Origin: Micromonospora inyonensis
GTDB lineage: Bacteria; Actinomycetota; Actinomycetes; Mycobacteriales; Micromonosporaceae
Assembly (NCBI RefSeq): GCF_900091415.1
Contig: NZ_FMHU01000002.1
Span: 2,232,001 to 2,296,000 of the forward strand
DNA: 64,000 nt
Direction: 5' to 3'
The position numbers and the translations under genes were made by a program. The notes beneath the pieces were generated by a model. It was given only the letters and a program-made list of their open reading frames with translations. It made no database searches and was not told the DNA's origin. Shown in pieces: positions 40,774 to 49,798 of this stretch. Within the stretch, counting starts at the first letter, position 1. Every line of letters begins with the position of its first letter.

Positions 40774-42171
40774 TCAGAAGTCGTCGGAGGTGCGGATCCG
40801 GTCGCGGATCCAGGCACCGGCGGGCTTGAGGCGGCTGGTACCGCCGAACTGGCCGGTGCCGCAGGTGCCGGTGGTGAAGACGGCGCCGGAGCGGAAGTCG
40901 TCGGAGAAGTTCCAGTTCGCCCAGCTGATCTTCTTGCTGGCCATCAGGTCGAGATACCGCTGGGCCATGGTGAAGTTGTTCGCGCCGTCACCGGAGTAGT
41001 CCTGCGTGCCGAACTCGGTCACGAAGAGCGGCAGCCGGTCGGCGGCCTGGGCGAAGGTGTTGTAGTACGCGTCGCCGTGCGAGGCGGCGTAGAAGTGGAA
41101 GACGTACATGAGGTTCCCGCCGGTGACCGGATTCGCCACGATCGTGTCGACCCCGCCGCCGCTGCCGGAGACGCCGAGCGAGGACCAGTCCGGCGTGCCG
41201 ACCAGGACCACGGCCTCCGGGTCACGGCTACGGATCACCGGGACGACATGGTCGGCGTAGCTCTTGATGGCGCTCCACGCCACCCCGTTCGGCTCATTGG
41301 CGATCTCGTAGAGCACGTTGACCTTGTCCTTGTGCCGGTCGGCGATCTCGGCGAAGAAGGTACGGGCCCGGGTCAGGTTGTGGTTCGGGTCGCCGGGGCT
41401 GAGCATGTGCCAGTCGACGATGGCGTACATGCCCCGGGCGGTGGCCAGCTCGATGTAGTTGTGCACCATGTCGGTGAAGCGGCGCGGGTCGGTCTCGTAA
41501 CCGCCCTCCTGGATGTACATCGAGATGCGCAGCACGTCGGCGTTCCACTCCCCCGCCAGCACGTCCAGCGAGGCCGGGGTGGCGCAGTTCGCGTACCACT
41601 GGATGCCGTGCGTGCTCATGCCGCGCAGCTGGATCGCCTTGCCGTTGCGGTTGCAGAGCTGGCGACCACAGACCCGGAGCTGGCCGTTGGCCGCGACCGG
41701 TGTGCTGGCGGTCGGCGGCGACGTCGTGGGCGGGGCGGTGGTGGACGGCGGCGCAGTGGTCGGCGTGGTGCCGCCGCCACAGGGCTGACCGTTGAGGGTG
41801 CAGCGGGCCGGAGTGCCGGAGCCGTTGCCGACGAAACCGAAGGTGACCGAGGCGCCCGGGGCGACCGTGCCGTTCCAGGAGCGGTTGGTGAAGGTGTGAT
41901 GCTGCCCGCTGCTGGTCAGCAGTGCGTCCCAGTAGGTGCCGACGGTGGTGCCGGCGGGGAGGTCGAACTCCAGGCGCCAGGAGGTGATCGTCATGGCACC
42001 GGAGTTGGTGATCGTGTAGCGCCCCTCCCACCCGGAGCCCCAGTCGTTGACCTTGGTGAAGCTCGCGGTCGGCGTCGCTGCCGCACCGGCGGTGTTGGTC
42101 AGGGCGAGCGGCACCAGCGCCACCGCCGCGATGAGGCCGGCCATCAGGATCGGTCTGCCGCGCAGTCGCAC
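40774..42171 (-). CDS. Secreted endoglucanase: CBM2 plus glycoside hydrolase family 5
   Basis: A 465-residue exported cellulase. After a basic signal peptide ending near ALTNTAGAA comes a family 2 carbohydrate-binding module (residues ~30-135; WGSGWEGRYTITNSG, WNGTVAPGASVTFGFVGNGS, CTLNGQPC) and a Thr/Pro linker. The C-terminal GH5 catalytic domain has general acid Glu in VLYEIANEPNGVAW and nucleophile Glu in LFVTEFGTQDYSG, plus RISMYIQEGGY and ANWNFSDDF. It cleaves beta-1,4-glucan outside the cell. The GTG at 42171 has GGAGGT 5 nt upstream, which decides it over TTG 42186. An AT-rich leader (42187-42240) is the likely promoter. Confidence 0.92.
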   Translation of the reverse strand: MRLRGRPILMAGLIAAVALVPLALTNTAGAAATPTASFTKVNDWGSGWEGRYTITNSGAMTITSWRLEFDLPAGTTVGTYWDALLTSSGQHHTFTNRSWNGTVAPGASVTFGFVGNGSGTPARCTLNGQPCGGGTTPTTAPPSTTAPPTTSPPTASTPVAANGQLRVCGRQLCNRNGKAIQLRGMSTHGIQWYANCATPASLDVLAGEWNADVLRISMYIQEGGYETDPRRFTDMVHNYIELATARGMYAIVDWHMLSPGDPNHNLTRARTFFAEIADRHKDKVNVLYEIANEPNGVAWSAIKSYADHVVPVIRSRDPEAVVLVGTPDWSSLGVSGSGGGVDTIVANPVTGGNLMYVFHFYAASHGDAYYNTFAQAADRLPLFVTEFGTQDYSGDGANNFTMAQRYLDLMASKKISWANWNFSDDFRSGAVFTTGTCGTGQFGGTSRLKPAGAWIRDRIRTSDDF

Positions 42172-42342
42172 GAGGTACCTCCGCAAACGACTATGAAATC
42201 TACCGTCATCAAACTATAAAGAATGTTAATTATTGACGCAACGTAGTGCGCGGCCCGCAGGCGACCGTGGCCGGGTCCACCGACCGGGGTGGGAACGGGC
42301 GAAGGTCGAAGTGGCGGCTCCGGCCCCGGCTACGCTCAGCTG

Positions 42343-43314
42343 ATGAGCCGTCCGGCAGCCGGCGACACCGGGGTTTCCACGCTGGGGCTGGTGATCCACC
42401 CCAGCCGGCCGGTGGGCGAATCGGTCGCCACGATCCTCGGCTGGGCCCGTACCCACTCGGTCCGGGTCGTCGGACGCGACCAGGACCGCGACCGGATCGG
42501 CCAGGGAATCGAGACGGTGCCCGACCACCGGTTCGTCGCCCAGGTCGACGGCGTCGTCGCCCTCGGCGGCGACGGCACGATGCTCGGAGCGATGCGACTG
42601 GTCGTCGAACGCCCGGTGCCGGTACTCGGTGTCAACCACGGCAACCTCGGCTTCCTCGTCGAGATCACTCCCGACACCCTGGACCGGGCGCTGGCCCGAA
42701 TGGTCGACGGCGACTTCACCGTCGAGTCCCACAGCTGCCTCGTCACCGACTGTTCCGGGGGCCCGCCGCTACGGACCGGCACCGGCTTCAACGACATCGT
42801 GCTGGCCCAGCAGCGCCGGACCGGCACCGTCTCGGTCGACCTCGGCGTCAACGACGAGCAGTACGGCTACTACCGGTGCGACGCGCTGGTCGTCGCCACG
42901 CCCAGTGGCTCCACCGCGTACAACTACGCCGCCGGAGGGCCGGTCGTCTCGCCGTCGGCGCGAACGATGGTGATCACGCCGGTGGCACCGATGGCGGGCA
43001 TCGGCCGGTCCGTCGTGCTCGGCACCGGTGACCGCGTGTCGCTGCGGATCGCTCCGGACAGCCGGCCGGTCGACGTCGACGTCGACGGCACCCCGTCTGC
43101 CGAGCTGGGCCCCGGCAGGGTGCTGACCGTCTGCCTACGCGAGGACGCCGGCCAGGTCGTCCGGTTCTCGACCAGCCGGTACACCAGGCGGAGCCAGATC
43201 AAGCTCAGCCTGCTCGACCTGCCGATGCGTCGTGACCAACTCCTCGGCCTGTTCCCCGAGCACCTCCGCCCGCCGACCACCGGCCCGGCCCCGGAGCGGG
43301 AGAACCCCTGGTGA
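42343..43314 (+). CDS. nadK: NAD kinase
   Basis: A 323-residue cytosolic ATP-NAD kinase, the source of NADP. It has the signature GGDGTMLGAMRLV, VLGVNHGNLGFLVEI, the second conserved block ALVVATPSGSTAYNYAAGGP and VVSPSARTMVITPVAPM. The ATG at 42343 (MSRPAAGDTG) gives a compact N-terminus. The C-terminal extension after ~290 is longer than in the housekeeping enzyme, so this may be a second, divergent copy. Confidence 0.85.
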   Translation: MSRPAAGDTGVSTLGLVIHPSRPVGESVATILGWARTHSVRVVGRDQDRDRIGQGIETVPDHRFVAQVDGVVALGGDGTMLGAMRLVVERPVPVLGVNHGNLGFLVEITPDTLDRALARMVDGDFTVESHSCLVTDCSGGPPLRTGTGFNDIVLAQQRRTGTVSVDLGVNDEQYGYYRCDALVVATPSGSTAYNYAAGGPVVSPSARTMVITPVAPMAGIGRSVVLGTGDRVSLRIAPDSRPVDVDVDGTPSAELGPGRVLTVCLREDAGQVVRFSTSRYTRRSQIKLSLLDLPMRRDQLLGLFPEHLRPPTTGPAPERENPW

Positions 43315-43417
43315 CGGTGGTGTCCTACGCTCGACACCGGCCCGCGAGGCGGTGGGAGTCGGCGGTCGACCTCCCGTAGACCTCCGCGCGGTCCACCGGT
43401 CGTCAGGGAGGACACGA

Positions 43418-43510
43418 GTGAGACACCTACTTCCGCACGTGCCGTACGGCCACGGCGCCGAGGACCCGGCACCGGACGGTCGGGTCCCGGCCCGCGACAC
43501 CACCGGCTGA
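43418..43510 (+). CDS. Short ORF ahead of the MFS gene
   Basis: A 30-codon frame starting with GTG, 5 nt after GGGAGGA, coding for MRHLLPHVPYGHGAEDPAPD and ten more residues. It stops 4 bp before the MFS start, so it could be a leader peptide or simply chance. No family is recognised. Confidence 0.3.
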   Translation: MRHLLPHVPYGHGAEDPAPDGRVPARDTTG

Positions 43511-43514
43511 CCAC

Positions 43515-44813
43515 ATGTCGCAGATCTCGACCGGTCCCGCCGGTCCCGCCACGTCACCGTCGCCCTCGCGGGCGGACCCCAGATGGTCCGCCTGGCGGGT
43601 CGTGGTCGGTTTCGGGATGGTCAGCCTGGCCGCCGACATGGTCTACGAGGGCGCCAGGTCGATCACCGGACCGCTGCTCGGCGCCCTGGGCGCGTCGGCT
43701 CTGGTCGTCGGCCTGGTCTCCGGCGCGGGAGAGGCGATGTCGCTGCTGCTGCGGCTGGCCTCCGGTCCCCTGGCCGACCGGACCGGCCGGTACTGGTCCC
43801 TGACGCTGCTCGGGTACGCGTCGACCGCCGTCTGCGTTCCCCTGCTGGCCGTGGCGCCCTTTCTCGGTGGGGCGGGTCTGACGGTCGCCGCCGCGCTGAT
43901 CCTCGCCGAACGCGCCGGCAAGGCCGTCCGCAGCCCGGCCAAGTCGGCGCTGTTGGCGCAGGCCGCCGGCGCCGTCGGTCGTGGTCGTGGCTTCGCGGTC
44001 CACAAGGCCCTGGACCAGGTCGGTGCCTTCGCCGGGCCCCTGGTGGTCGCGGGCGTCCTGGCGACCACCAGCGTGATCTGGCCGGCCCTGGCCGTTCTCG
44101 CTGTGCCCGGGGCGCTCGCCATCGGTCTGCTGCTCTGGATCCGCCTGCGCGTGCCCGACCCGGCCGTCTTCGACACCGACCCCGCCGCGCCCACCGTCTC
44201 CCGGCCACGCGCCGGCAGCACTCCGCCGACCCGGCTGAGCCGCTGGCTCGGTACCGACCTGCCGCGCCGCTTCCTGCTGTTCGCCGCGGCGGCCGGGGCC
44301 GCCACCGCCGGGCTGGTCACCTACGGGGTCATCTCGTTCCACGCCAGCCGGACCGGCCTGATCCCCGTCGCGGGGATTCCCCTGCTGTACGCCGCCGCGA
44401 TGGCCGCCGCCGCCCTCGCCGCCCTGGTCAGCGGGCAGCTGTACGACAGGTGGTCGTCACGGGTCCTGTTCGCGCTGCCCGTGCTCGGTGCCGCCGTGCC
44501 GGCGCTGGCCCTGTCCGACAGCCTCGTCGCCGTCGTGACGGGAACCCTGCTGTGGGGTGCCGCCGTGGGCGTGCAGGACTCCACCGTCAAGGCTCTCGTG
44601 GCCGACCTCGTCCCCGCCGCCCGCCGCGCCACCGCCTACGGCGTCTTCGCCGCCGTCCAGGGCGGCGCGGCGCTGGCGGGTGGCGTGCTGGTCGGAGCGT
44701 TGTACGCCCGCTCGCTTCCCGCGCTGATCACCGCCCTCGGCATGACCCAGCTTCTCGCGCTCGGCCTGCTCGCCGCCAGCCTCGCCGACCGCCGGCCGCC
44801 CGCGTCGCCGTAG
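43515..44813 (+). CDS. Major facilitator superfamily transporter
   Basis: A 432-residue membrane protein with about 12 hydrophobic helices and the MFS loop motif after helix 2 (RLASGPLADRTGRYW). A second half begins near residue 250 after a charged loop (PRAGSTPPTRLSRWLGTDLP). The helix-8/9 region ALAALVSGQLYDRWSSR is a degenerate repeat of the same loop motif. Substrate unknown; drug/proton antiport is the usual role. It is convergent with the M23 peptidase gene and shares a terminator with it. Confidence 0.85.
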   Translation: MSQISTGPAGPATSPSPSRADPRWSAWRVVVGFGMVSLAADMVYEGARSITGPLLGALGASALVVGLVSGAGEAMSLLLRLASGPLADRTGRYWSLTLLGYASTAVCVPLLAVAPFLGGAGLTVAAALILAERAGKAVRSPAKSALLAQAAGAVGRGRGFAVHKALDQVGAFAGPLVVAGVLATTSVIWPALAVLAVPGALAIGLLLWIRLRVPDPAVFDTDPAAPTVSRPRAGSTPPTRLSRWLGTDLPRRFLLFAAAAGAATAGLVTYGVISFHASRTGLIPVAGIPLLYAAAMAAAALAALVSGQLYDRWSSRVLFALPVLGAAVPALALSDSLVAVVTGTLLWGAAVGVQDSTVKALVADLVPAARRATAYGVFAAVQGGAALAGGVLVGALYARSLPALITALGMTQLLALGLLAASLADRRPPASP

Positions 44814-44884
44814 TCGGCGTCGGGCGTCGTCCGGGCCTGATCTCGGCGACGAGACGGTGGCCCACCGTCGGCCCGGGCAGCGGG

Positions 44885-44918
44885 CGGTCCGCGCCGGGGT
44901 GGCTTCCGGCGCGGACCG
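44885..44918. terminator. Bidirectional hairpin terminator
   Basis: A perfect 13-bp stem CGGTCCGCGCCGG with 8-nt loop, placed between the convergent MFS and M23 genes. Confidence 0.7.
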
Positions 44919-44978
44919 TGGGTGCGGCTCGTGTCCGCCGGAGGGCACCCGGGACACGACCGGTTCCGGCCGCAGCGG

Positions 44979-45764
44979 CTAGCAGACGGGCACGCCCGGC
45001 AACTGCGCGGCGGGGTGGTCGATGTAGATGTTGGTCATGTAGCCGTTCTGGTCGCGCAGGCGGGCCCACCAGTTGTTGGTGTAGCCGTCGGCGGTGACGG
45101 TGTCGCCCTGCTTCTGGCAGAGCACGTACACCAGCGTGGGACCGGCCAGGGTGGCGACCACCGGCGCGGCGAGTCGCACGTCGCTGCGGACCCGGATGCC
45201 CGAACCCCAGGTCCAGAAGGCGGTGCCGCCCCCGCAGCCGTTGTCGCTGGTCAGGTAGCACTGGTGGTACGAGCCGGGATACGGCGCGAGCGAGGCCCCG
45301 TTGATCACGATGTTCTGGCCGACGCCGTTGTAGAGCTGCTCGTAGTGGATGTGCGCGCCGGAGGAGTTGCCGGTGCTGCCGGTGGTGCCGATCTGCTGGC
45401 CTTGGTTGACCCACGCGCCGCTGGCGACGGAGAACGCGGCGAGGTGGAAGTAGTACGTCTTCCAGCCCCCACCGTGGTCGATGACGATGTAGTTGCCGGC
45501 ACCGCTGGCCTGGTAGTAGCGGGTGGCGGTGCCGGCGGCGGAGGCGAGGACCGGGGTGCCGGCGGTGCTGCCCCCGTCGGCGCGGACGAAGTCGAGGGCC
45601 AGGCGCACCTCGGCGCTGTGGTGACTGTAGGTCCACCGCTGGCCGCAGGGGTACGGCGCCTTGAACAGCGGAGCGGCCTGGGCGGGGGCGGCGACGAAGA
45701 GCGTGGCGGTCAGGGCGGTGGCGAGGGCGGCCAGGAGCGTGACGAGGTACCTGATTGGTCGCAC
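44979..45764 (-). CDS. Secreted M23-family metallopeptidase
   Basis: A 261-residue exported peptidase with signal peptide (MRPIRYLVTLLAALATALTA, cut near APAQA). The zinc-binding set of LytM/M23 enzymes is present: His and Asp in YSHHSAEVRLALDFVRA and HxH in SSGAHIHYEQL. A central VIDHGGGWKTYYFHLAAF gives the further His. A C-terminal ~90 residues after the catalytic domain resemble a small SH3-like or wall-binding part with Cys pairs. The likely substrate is peptidoglycan cross-bridges. Confidence 0.85.
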   Translation of the reverse strand: MRPIRYLVTLLAALATALTATLFVAAPAQAAPLFKAPYPCGQRWTYSHHSAEVRLALDFVRADGGSTAGTPVLASAAGTATRYYQASGAGNYIVIDHGGGWKTYYFHLAAFSVASGAWVNQGQQIGTTGSTGNSSGAHIHYEQLYNGVGQNIVINGASLAPYPGSYHQCYLTSDNGCGGGTAFWTWGSGIRVRSDVRLAAPVVATLAGPTLVYVLCQKQGDTVTADGYTNNWWARLRDQNGYMTNIYIDHPAAQLPGVPVC

Positions 45765-45811
45765 GGTTCATCCTTGCGGCTAGGGATAGAACCATGTCGA
45801 TGCGTGCGCAG

Positions 45812-45833
45812 TATCGTGATCGTAGGCACGATA
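45812..45833. promoter_or_regulatory. Inverted repeat upstream of the M23 gene
   Basis: TATCGTG (45812-45818) and CACGATA (45827-45833) form a 7-bp inverted repeat with an 8-bp spacer in the AT-richer leader of the M23 gene, about 50-70 bp before its start. It is a candidate operator. The rest of 45765-45972 has no gene. Confidence 0.4.
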
Positions 45834-45972
45834 TCGATCGATGTAGATAAGCATTCTACTGGCTGCCACCTCCCGTAGGTTTTCTGCGACCGACCCCCGG
45901 CCGCCGGGTCCCCTCCCTGGCGCGGGCGGCTCCCGACCGGCCGGGAGCCGCCCGATCACCGGCGGGAGCCGC

Positions 45973-47045
45973 CTAGCCCATCGGCACGGATCGCGACTCC
46001 GGTCGCCGGACCGGCATGTCATGGTGGAAGCCGGCCGACTCCAGGCGCGTCAACGCGGTCCGGATCAGTTCCGTCTCCGGGCCGATGAACATGCGCACGT
46101 ACGGAAGGGGCGTGTCGACCGACGCCGGGTAGGGCCACGGCCAGGCGGGTGCCAGCAGCACCCCGGTGGCCGCGAAACAGTCCCACCGGAACCGCTCCAC
46201 GCCGTCCGGGAGCAGGGCGTACTCCCGGGGGACCGACAGCATCAGGTAGGAACTGCACTCGCCGAGGTGGACCGCCTCGGTCGGATAGCCCAGCCGGCCG
46301 GTGAGGAACTCCCCGATCACCGTCCGCCGCTGTCGGTACGTCACCCGCTGCCGGGCCAGGAACTCCCCACTCGCCGGATCCGCCAGCCAACGCGCCATGG
46401 CCGGCTGGTAGCCGCCCCCGTACATCAGACAGTTGTGGAGGCAGTACCGGTTCACCAGCAGGTCCAGCGTCTGCGGGTCGGCGACCATGGCACCGATCCC
46501 CCAGCCGTTGCAGTGGAACTGCTTGCCGAGCGAGCGGACCATGAGCCACCGCTGTCGCGCCGACGCCGGCAGGTCCGCCAGTTGTTCCAGCAGCACCGCC
46601 AGCGCCGAGGTCGGGACGACCTCGTCGTCGTGCACCGCGTAGTAGGCGTCGTCGACGAGGATCCCGGCGCCCCGACCGGCCGCCTTGCGGATCGAGGACG
46701 CCACGAACTGCGGGTCCCAGTTGACCGCCGTCGGGTTGTGCTGGGCGTTGACGACCATCAGGGCGAGGCGCTCGTCGGGTCGCGCGTCGACCTCGGCCAG
46801 CAGTACGTCCAGGTCGTCGTCGGACGGGGCGAACCCACGTTCCGGCCGCAGCTGGTGGTACCGGACGCGGTAGCCGAGCGCCTCGTACACCCCCTGGTAG
46901 TCCCAACTCGGGCCGGCCGCCACCACCACCGGCGTACGACGGTCACCCTCGTCCTGGTCCCGCAGCAGCCGCCCGAAGTCGAACATGGCGGAGCGGGTCC
47001 CGGTCCAGGTGACGGCGACCTCGAAGCCGCCCGGCTGGTCCAGGT
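45973..47045 (-). pseudogene. PLP-dependent class I/II aminotransferase, 5'-truncated
   Basis: The frame encodes most of a fold-type I aminotransferase: VAVTWTGTRSAMFDFGRLL, LMVVNAQHNPTAVNWDP, GILVDDAYYAVHDD and the lysine motif LMVRSLGKQFHCNGWGIGAM. The N-terminal ~100 residues that should precede GFEVAVTWTG are missing. At ~47035-47045 the frame runs into the reverse complement of a MerR-type gene. No start with a ribosome site is seen near the break, so it is most likely dead. Substrate unknown. Confidence 0.7.
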
Positions 47046-47559
47046 CGAGGCGAGGCTCCGAGCGATCGAGAGCGAGGGGCAGATGCCCACCAACGACATC
47101 GTCATCAGGGACGTCCCGGCGGTCCGGGTCGCGGAACTGACCGCGATCGCCGCCAGCTACCAACCGGAGGACATCAGCCCGGTCATCGGACCCCTCTACG
47201 ACGAGCTCTTCCGACGCCTCGACGCGGCCGGCATCACCTGCACCGGGCCCGGAATCGCCTACTAAACCGACGAACCGCAGGGAGCCGGCCGGATCATCGT
47301 GCACGCCGCCGTCGAGGTTGCCGCCCCCTGCCAGGACGGCGCCCTCCGGGTACGGGACCTTCCACCCATCGACCAGGCGGCGACGATCGTGCACCGGGGC
47401 TCGATGGAGGCGGTCGTCCCGACCGCGCAGACCCTGACCCGCTGGATCGACGGCAACGGGTACCGGGCGATGGGATACCCGCGGGAGGTCACCCTGGAGT
47501 GCCCGGCGAACCGCGACGACTGGGTGACCGAGCTACAGGCACCGGTGAGTCGCCGCTGA
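47038..47559 (+). pseudogene. MerR-family regulator remnant with GyrI-like effector domain
   Basis: The frame begins inside the MerR dimerisation helix (VQVEARLRAIESEGQM) and continues with a GyrI-like ligand domain (IVIRDVPAVRVAELTAIAAS, VIGPLYDELFRRLDAAG). A TAA stop at 47263-47265 falls after GPGIAY, where homologues read on. The same frame then continues TDEPQGAGRIIVHAAVEV, PIDQAATIVHRGSMEAV and WVTELQAPV to a natural end at 47559. The DNA-binding domain is absent. Both the truncation and the nonsense codon show it is inactive. Confidence 0.75.
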
Positions 47560-47577
47560 CGCCTTCCCGGTGCCTCG

Positions 47578-47757
47578 TCAGAGCACCCGGGCCAGCTGGG
47601 TGCGCGAGCGGATGCCGAGCCGGTGGAAGATGTTGCGCAGGTGGTGGTCGACGGTGCGGGTGGAGAGGAACATCCGGTCGGCGACCTCCCGGTTGGTAAG
47701 CCCCTCCGCGACCGGCTGCGCCACCCGCAGCTGCTGACCGGTCAGCAGCCGGGCCGC
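47578..47757 (-). pseudogene. LuxR-type helix-turn-helix fragment
   Basis: The minus strand reads LLTGQQLRVAQPVAEGLTNR, EVADRMFLSTRTVDHHL and RNIFHRLGIRSRTQLARVL-stop, a complete C-terminal LuxR HTH. It is out of frame with the SARP-type gene directly upstream (stop at 47764). The pair looks like the two ends of a BTAD-ATPase-LuxR regulator after an internal deletion. Confidence 0.7.
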
Positions 47758-47763
47758 GGGTGG

Positions 47764-48651
47764 TCACCTGCCGGCACGCCGACGCACCCGGGAGACCCGC
47801 CAGGTCGGGGGACGGCGAGGTCGGTACCGCACCGGCCCGGTGGAGACAGGCTCGGTGGCGAGGGCCGGTGCGAGCGTGCCGTCCTGGCGGAGGATCGCGG
47901 CTTCGAGCCGCCGCAGGGCCGGCCCCGGGTCCACGCCGAGCTGCTCGGCCAGCGTCCGCCGGGCCCGCCGGAGCACGCCGAGCGCGTCCCCCTGCCGGCC
48001 GGCCCGGTAGAGCGCGGTCGCCAGCATCTCCCAGCCCCGCTCCCGTAGCGGTTCCTCGGCGACCAGCGACTCCAGCTCACCGAGCAGGGTGGCGTGTCGT
48101 CCCACCTGGAGCAGGGCCGCGATCCGCAGCTCCACGGCGGTGGCGCGGGCCGCCTCCAGCCGGGCCACCGCCGGCAGGAGGAACGGCGCGTCGCCGAGGT
48201 CGGCGAAGGCCGGGCCCCGCCAGAGGGCCAGCCCGGCGTCGAGGGTGGCCGCCGCCTCGACGGCCCGCCCCTGGTCGAGCAGCGCCGCACCCCGGTCGAC
48301 CAGCGCGGTGAACCGGTCCTCGTCGACCCGCCCCGGCGGCAGGCGGAGCGCGTAGCCGGTCCCCTCGTGGACGAGCACGTCGCCCCGGCGGGCCGAGTGC
48401 TCCGGTTCCAGCGCCCGGCGCAGGCCGGCGACGTACCCGTAGAGCGTGGCGCGGCTGGCGACCCGGTCATGGTCCCCCCAGACCAGCTCCCGCAGCCGGT
48501 CCACCGGCAGCATCCGGCCCCGGGCGACGAGCAGGGCCGTCAGCACCATCCGCTGCCGCCGACCGCCGAGCGCGACCGGCCGGCCGGCCCGCACGGCCCC
48601 GACCGGACCGAGTACACACAGGTCGACGTCGGTTGCGTCGGTATCCCCCAC
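47764..48651 (-). CDS. SARP/BTAD-type transcriptional regulator (probably truncated)
   Basis: A 295-residue protein starting at GTG 48651. It has an OmpR-like winged DNA-binding domain (~10-100; LCVLGPVGAVRAGRPVALGG, RLRELVWGD, LYGYVAGLRRAL) and a BTAD helical domain (~105-250; DRFTALVDRGAALLDQGRA, PLRERGWEMLATALYRAGRQ, LGVDPGPALRRLEAAIL). SARPs activate secondary-metabolite clusters. The last ~30 residues are basic and unlike the family, and an out-of-frame LuxR HTH follows at once, so this is probably the N-terminal piece of a larger AfsR/LuxR-type protein. The remaining domains could still bind DNA. Confidence 0.7.
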   Translation of the reverse strand: MGDTDATDVDLCVLGPVGAVRAGRPVALGGRRQRMVLTALLVARGRMLPVDRLRELVWGDHDRVASRATLYGYVAGLRRALEPEHSARRGDVLVHEGTGYALRLPPGRVDEDRFTALVDRGAALLDQGRAVEAAATLDAGLALWRGPAFADLGDAPFLLPAVARLEAARATAVELRIAALLQVGRHATLLGELESLVAEEPLRERGWEMLATALYRAGRQGDALGVLRRARRTLAEQLGVDPGPALRRLEAAILRQDGTLAPALATEPVSTGPVRYRPRRPPTWRVSRVRRRAGR

Positions 48652-48842
48652 CGGTGTCCATCCCTCCCTCCGCCGTCATCCCCACCCCGCACGGGGTCGG
48701 TCGATCACGACGGTCTGCTGTCGACCAGAGGAGACGCCGTCGGTGATCGGGAAGGTTGGGCGCCGGACGGCGGAGTCGGGTAGCCGACTGTCGACGTCGG
48801 TTTCCCAGACGGATCCCAGACAGTGCGGGTTCGCTGCCGGAC

Positions 48843-49634
48843 ATGAGACGTTTCCTCGCCGTCGTCGCCGGTGCGGTGCTGGCCGCCACGGTCGCCGTCG
48901 CGACTCCCGCCGCCGCCGAACCTGTCTGCGACGTCCCCTCGCCACCACCGATCTGCAACCCGGTCGAGGATCCGCCGCCGCCGGAGGGCAGCGACAAGTC
49001 GCCCACCGGCCGGGTCGAGTCGTACGGCTTCGCCGACGGCAGCTTCCGCGTCCAGGGCTGGGCCCGGGACGTCAACGGTGGACCCGTCACCATCTGGGTG
49101 AACGTGGACGGGCCGTTCGTTGGCGGGTACCCCGCCAACCTGTGGCACACCGGGCAGGGCGCCAGCGTCGGCTTTGACATCACCGTGCCCGCGCCCTCGA
49201 CCGTCGGCACCCACCAGGTGATGATCACCCTGGTCAACGTGCCCGACGGGACGGAGCCGGCGGCGCCGTACTCGAGCATCCTGAACTACCTGACGTACAC
49301 GGTGGAGCCCACCCCGCCGGCCAACCTCAGCCTGACGCCCGTCATGGTCGACGGTCAGGACGCGATCGTGGTCGGCTTCACGGACCTCTCCACCGCCGAG
49401 GAGGGCTACTCGATCACCTACGACTGGATGGCCCGGCGGATGGACGACGAGGGGCACTGGGTGCTCACCCCGGAGTCCCGCACCGTGCACGTCGGCCCCG
49501 GCCCTGGCACCGGCTGGTACACCCACACCGTCACCGGCCTCGTGTCCAACACCTTCTACCGGTTCTACGTCCGCACGAAGGAGAACGGCCGTATCTCCAC
49601 CCCGACCACCGGCGGCGTCTCCACCCTCGACTGA
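48843..49634 (+). CDS. Secreted protein with fibronectin-III-like domain
   Basis: A 263-residue exported protein. The signal peptide MRRFLAVVAGAVLAATVAVA ends near PAAAEP; ATG 48843 is chosen for it. A short Pro-rich segment with two Cys (CDVPSPPPICNP) precedes a beta-rich domain (GRVESYGFADGSFRVQGWAR). A C-terminal ~95 residues (NLSLTPVMVDGQDAIVVGFT, HTVTGLVSNTFYRFYVRTKE) has the FnIII pattern. No catalytic motif is visible; it may act in adhesion or binding. Confidence 0.6.
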   Translation: MRRFLAVVAGAVLAATVAVATPAAAEPVCDVPSPPPICNPVEDPPPPEGSDKSPTGRVESYGFADGSFRVQGWARDVNGGPVTIWVNVDGPFVGGYPANLWHTGQGASVGFDITVPAPSTVGTHQVMITLVNVPDGTEPAAPYSSILNYLTYTVEPTPPANLSLTPVMVDGQDAIVVGFTDLSTAEEGYSITYDWMARRMDDEGHWVLTPESRTVHVGPGPGTGWYTHTVTGLVSNTFYRFYVRTKENGRISTPTTGGVSTLD

Positions 49635-49662
49635 CTCGCCCGTCCCGACGACGAACGCCGGG

Positions 49663-49703
49663 GGCCCGGGTGACGGCGTGCTCTCGACGCCGTCCCCCGG
49701 GCC
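49663..49703 (+). terminator. Terminator after the FnIII-like gene
   Basis: Arms GGCCCGGGTGACGGCGT and ACGCCGTCCCCCGGGCC pair with one mismatch around a 7-nt loop, 29 bp after the stop at 49634. Confidence 0.65.
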
Positions 49704-49798
49704 ACCCGCCGGTGCACCCCGCCCACCCGTATGCACACAGGTCATTGCCGTGACCTCGATGATCACCCCCGGGCGGATCGACCCTCCACTTCGGCACA

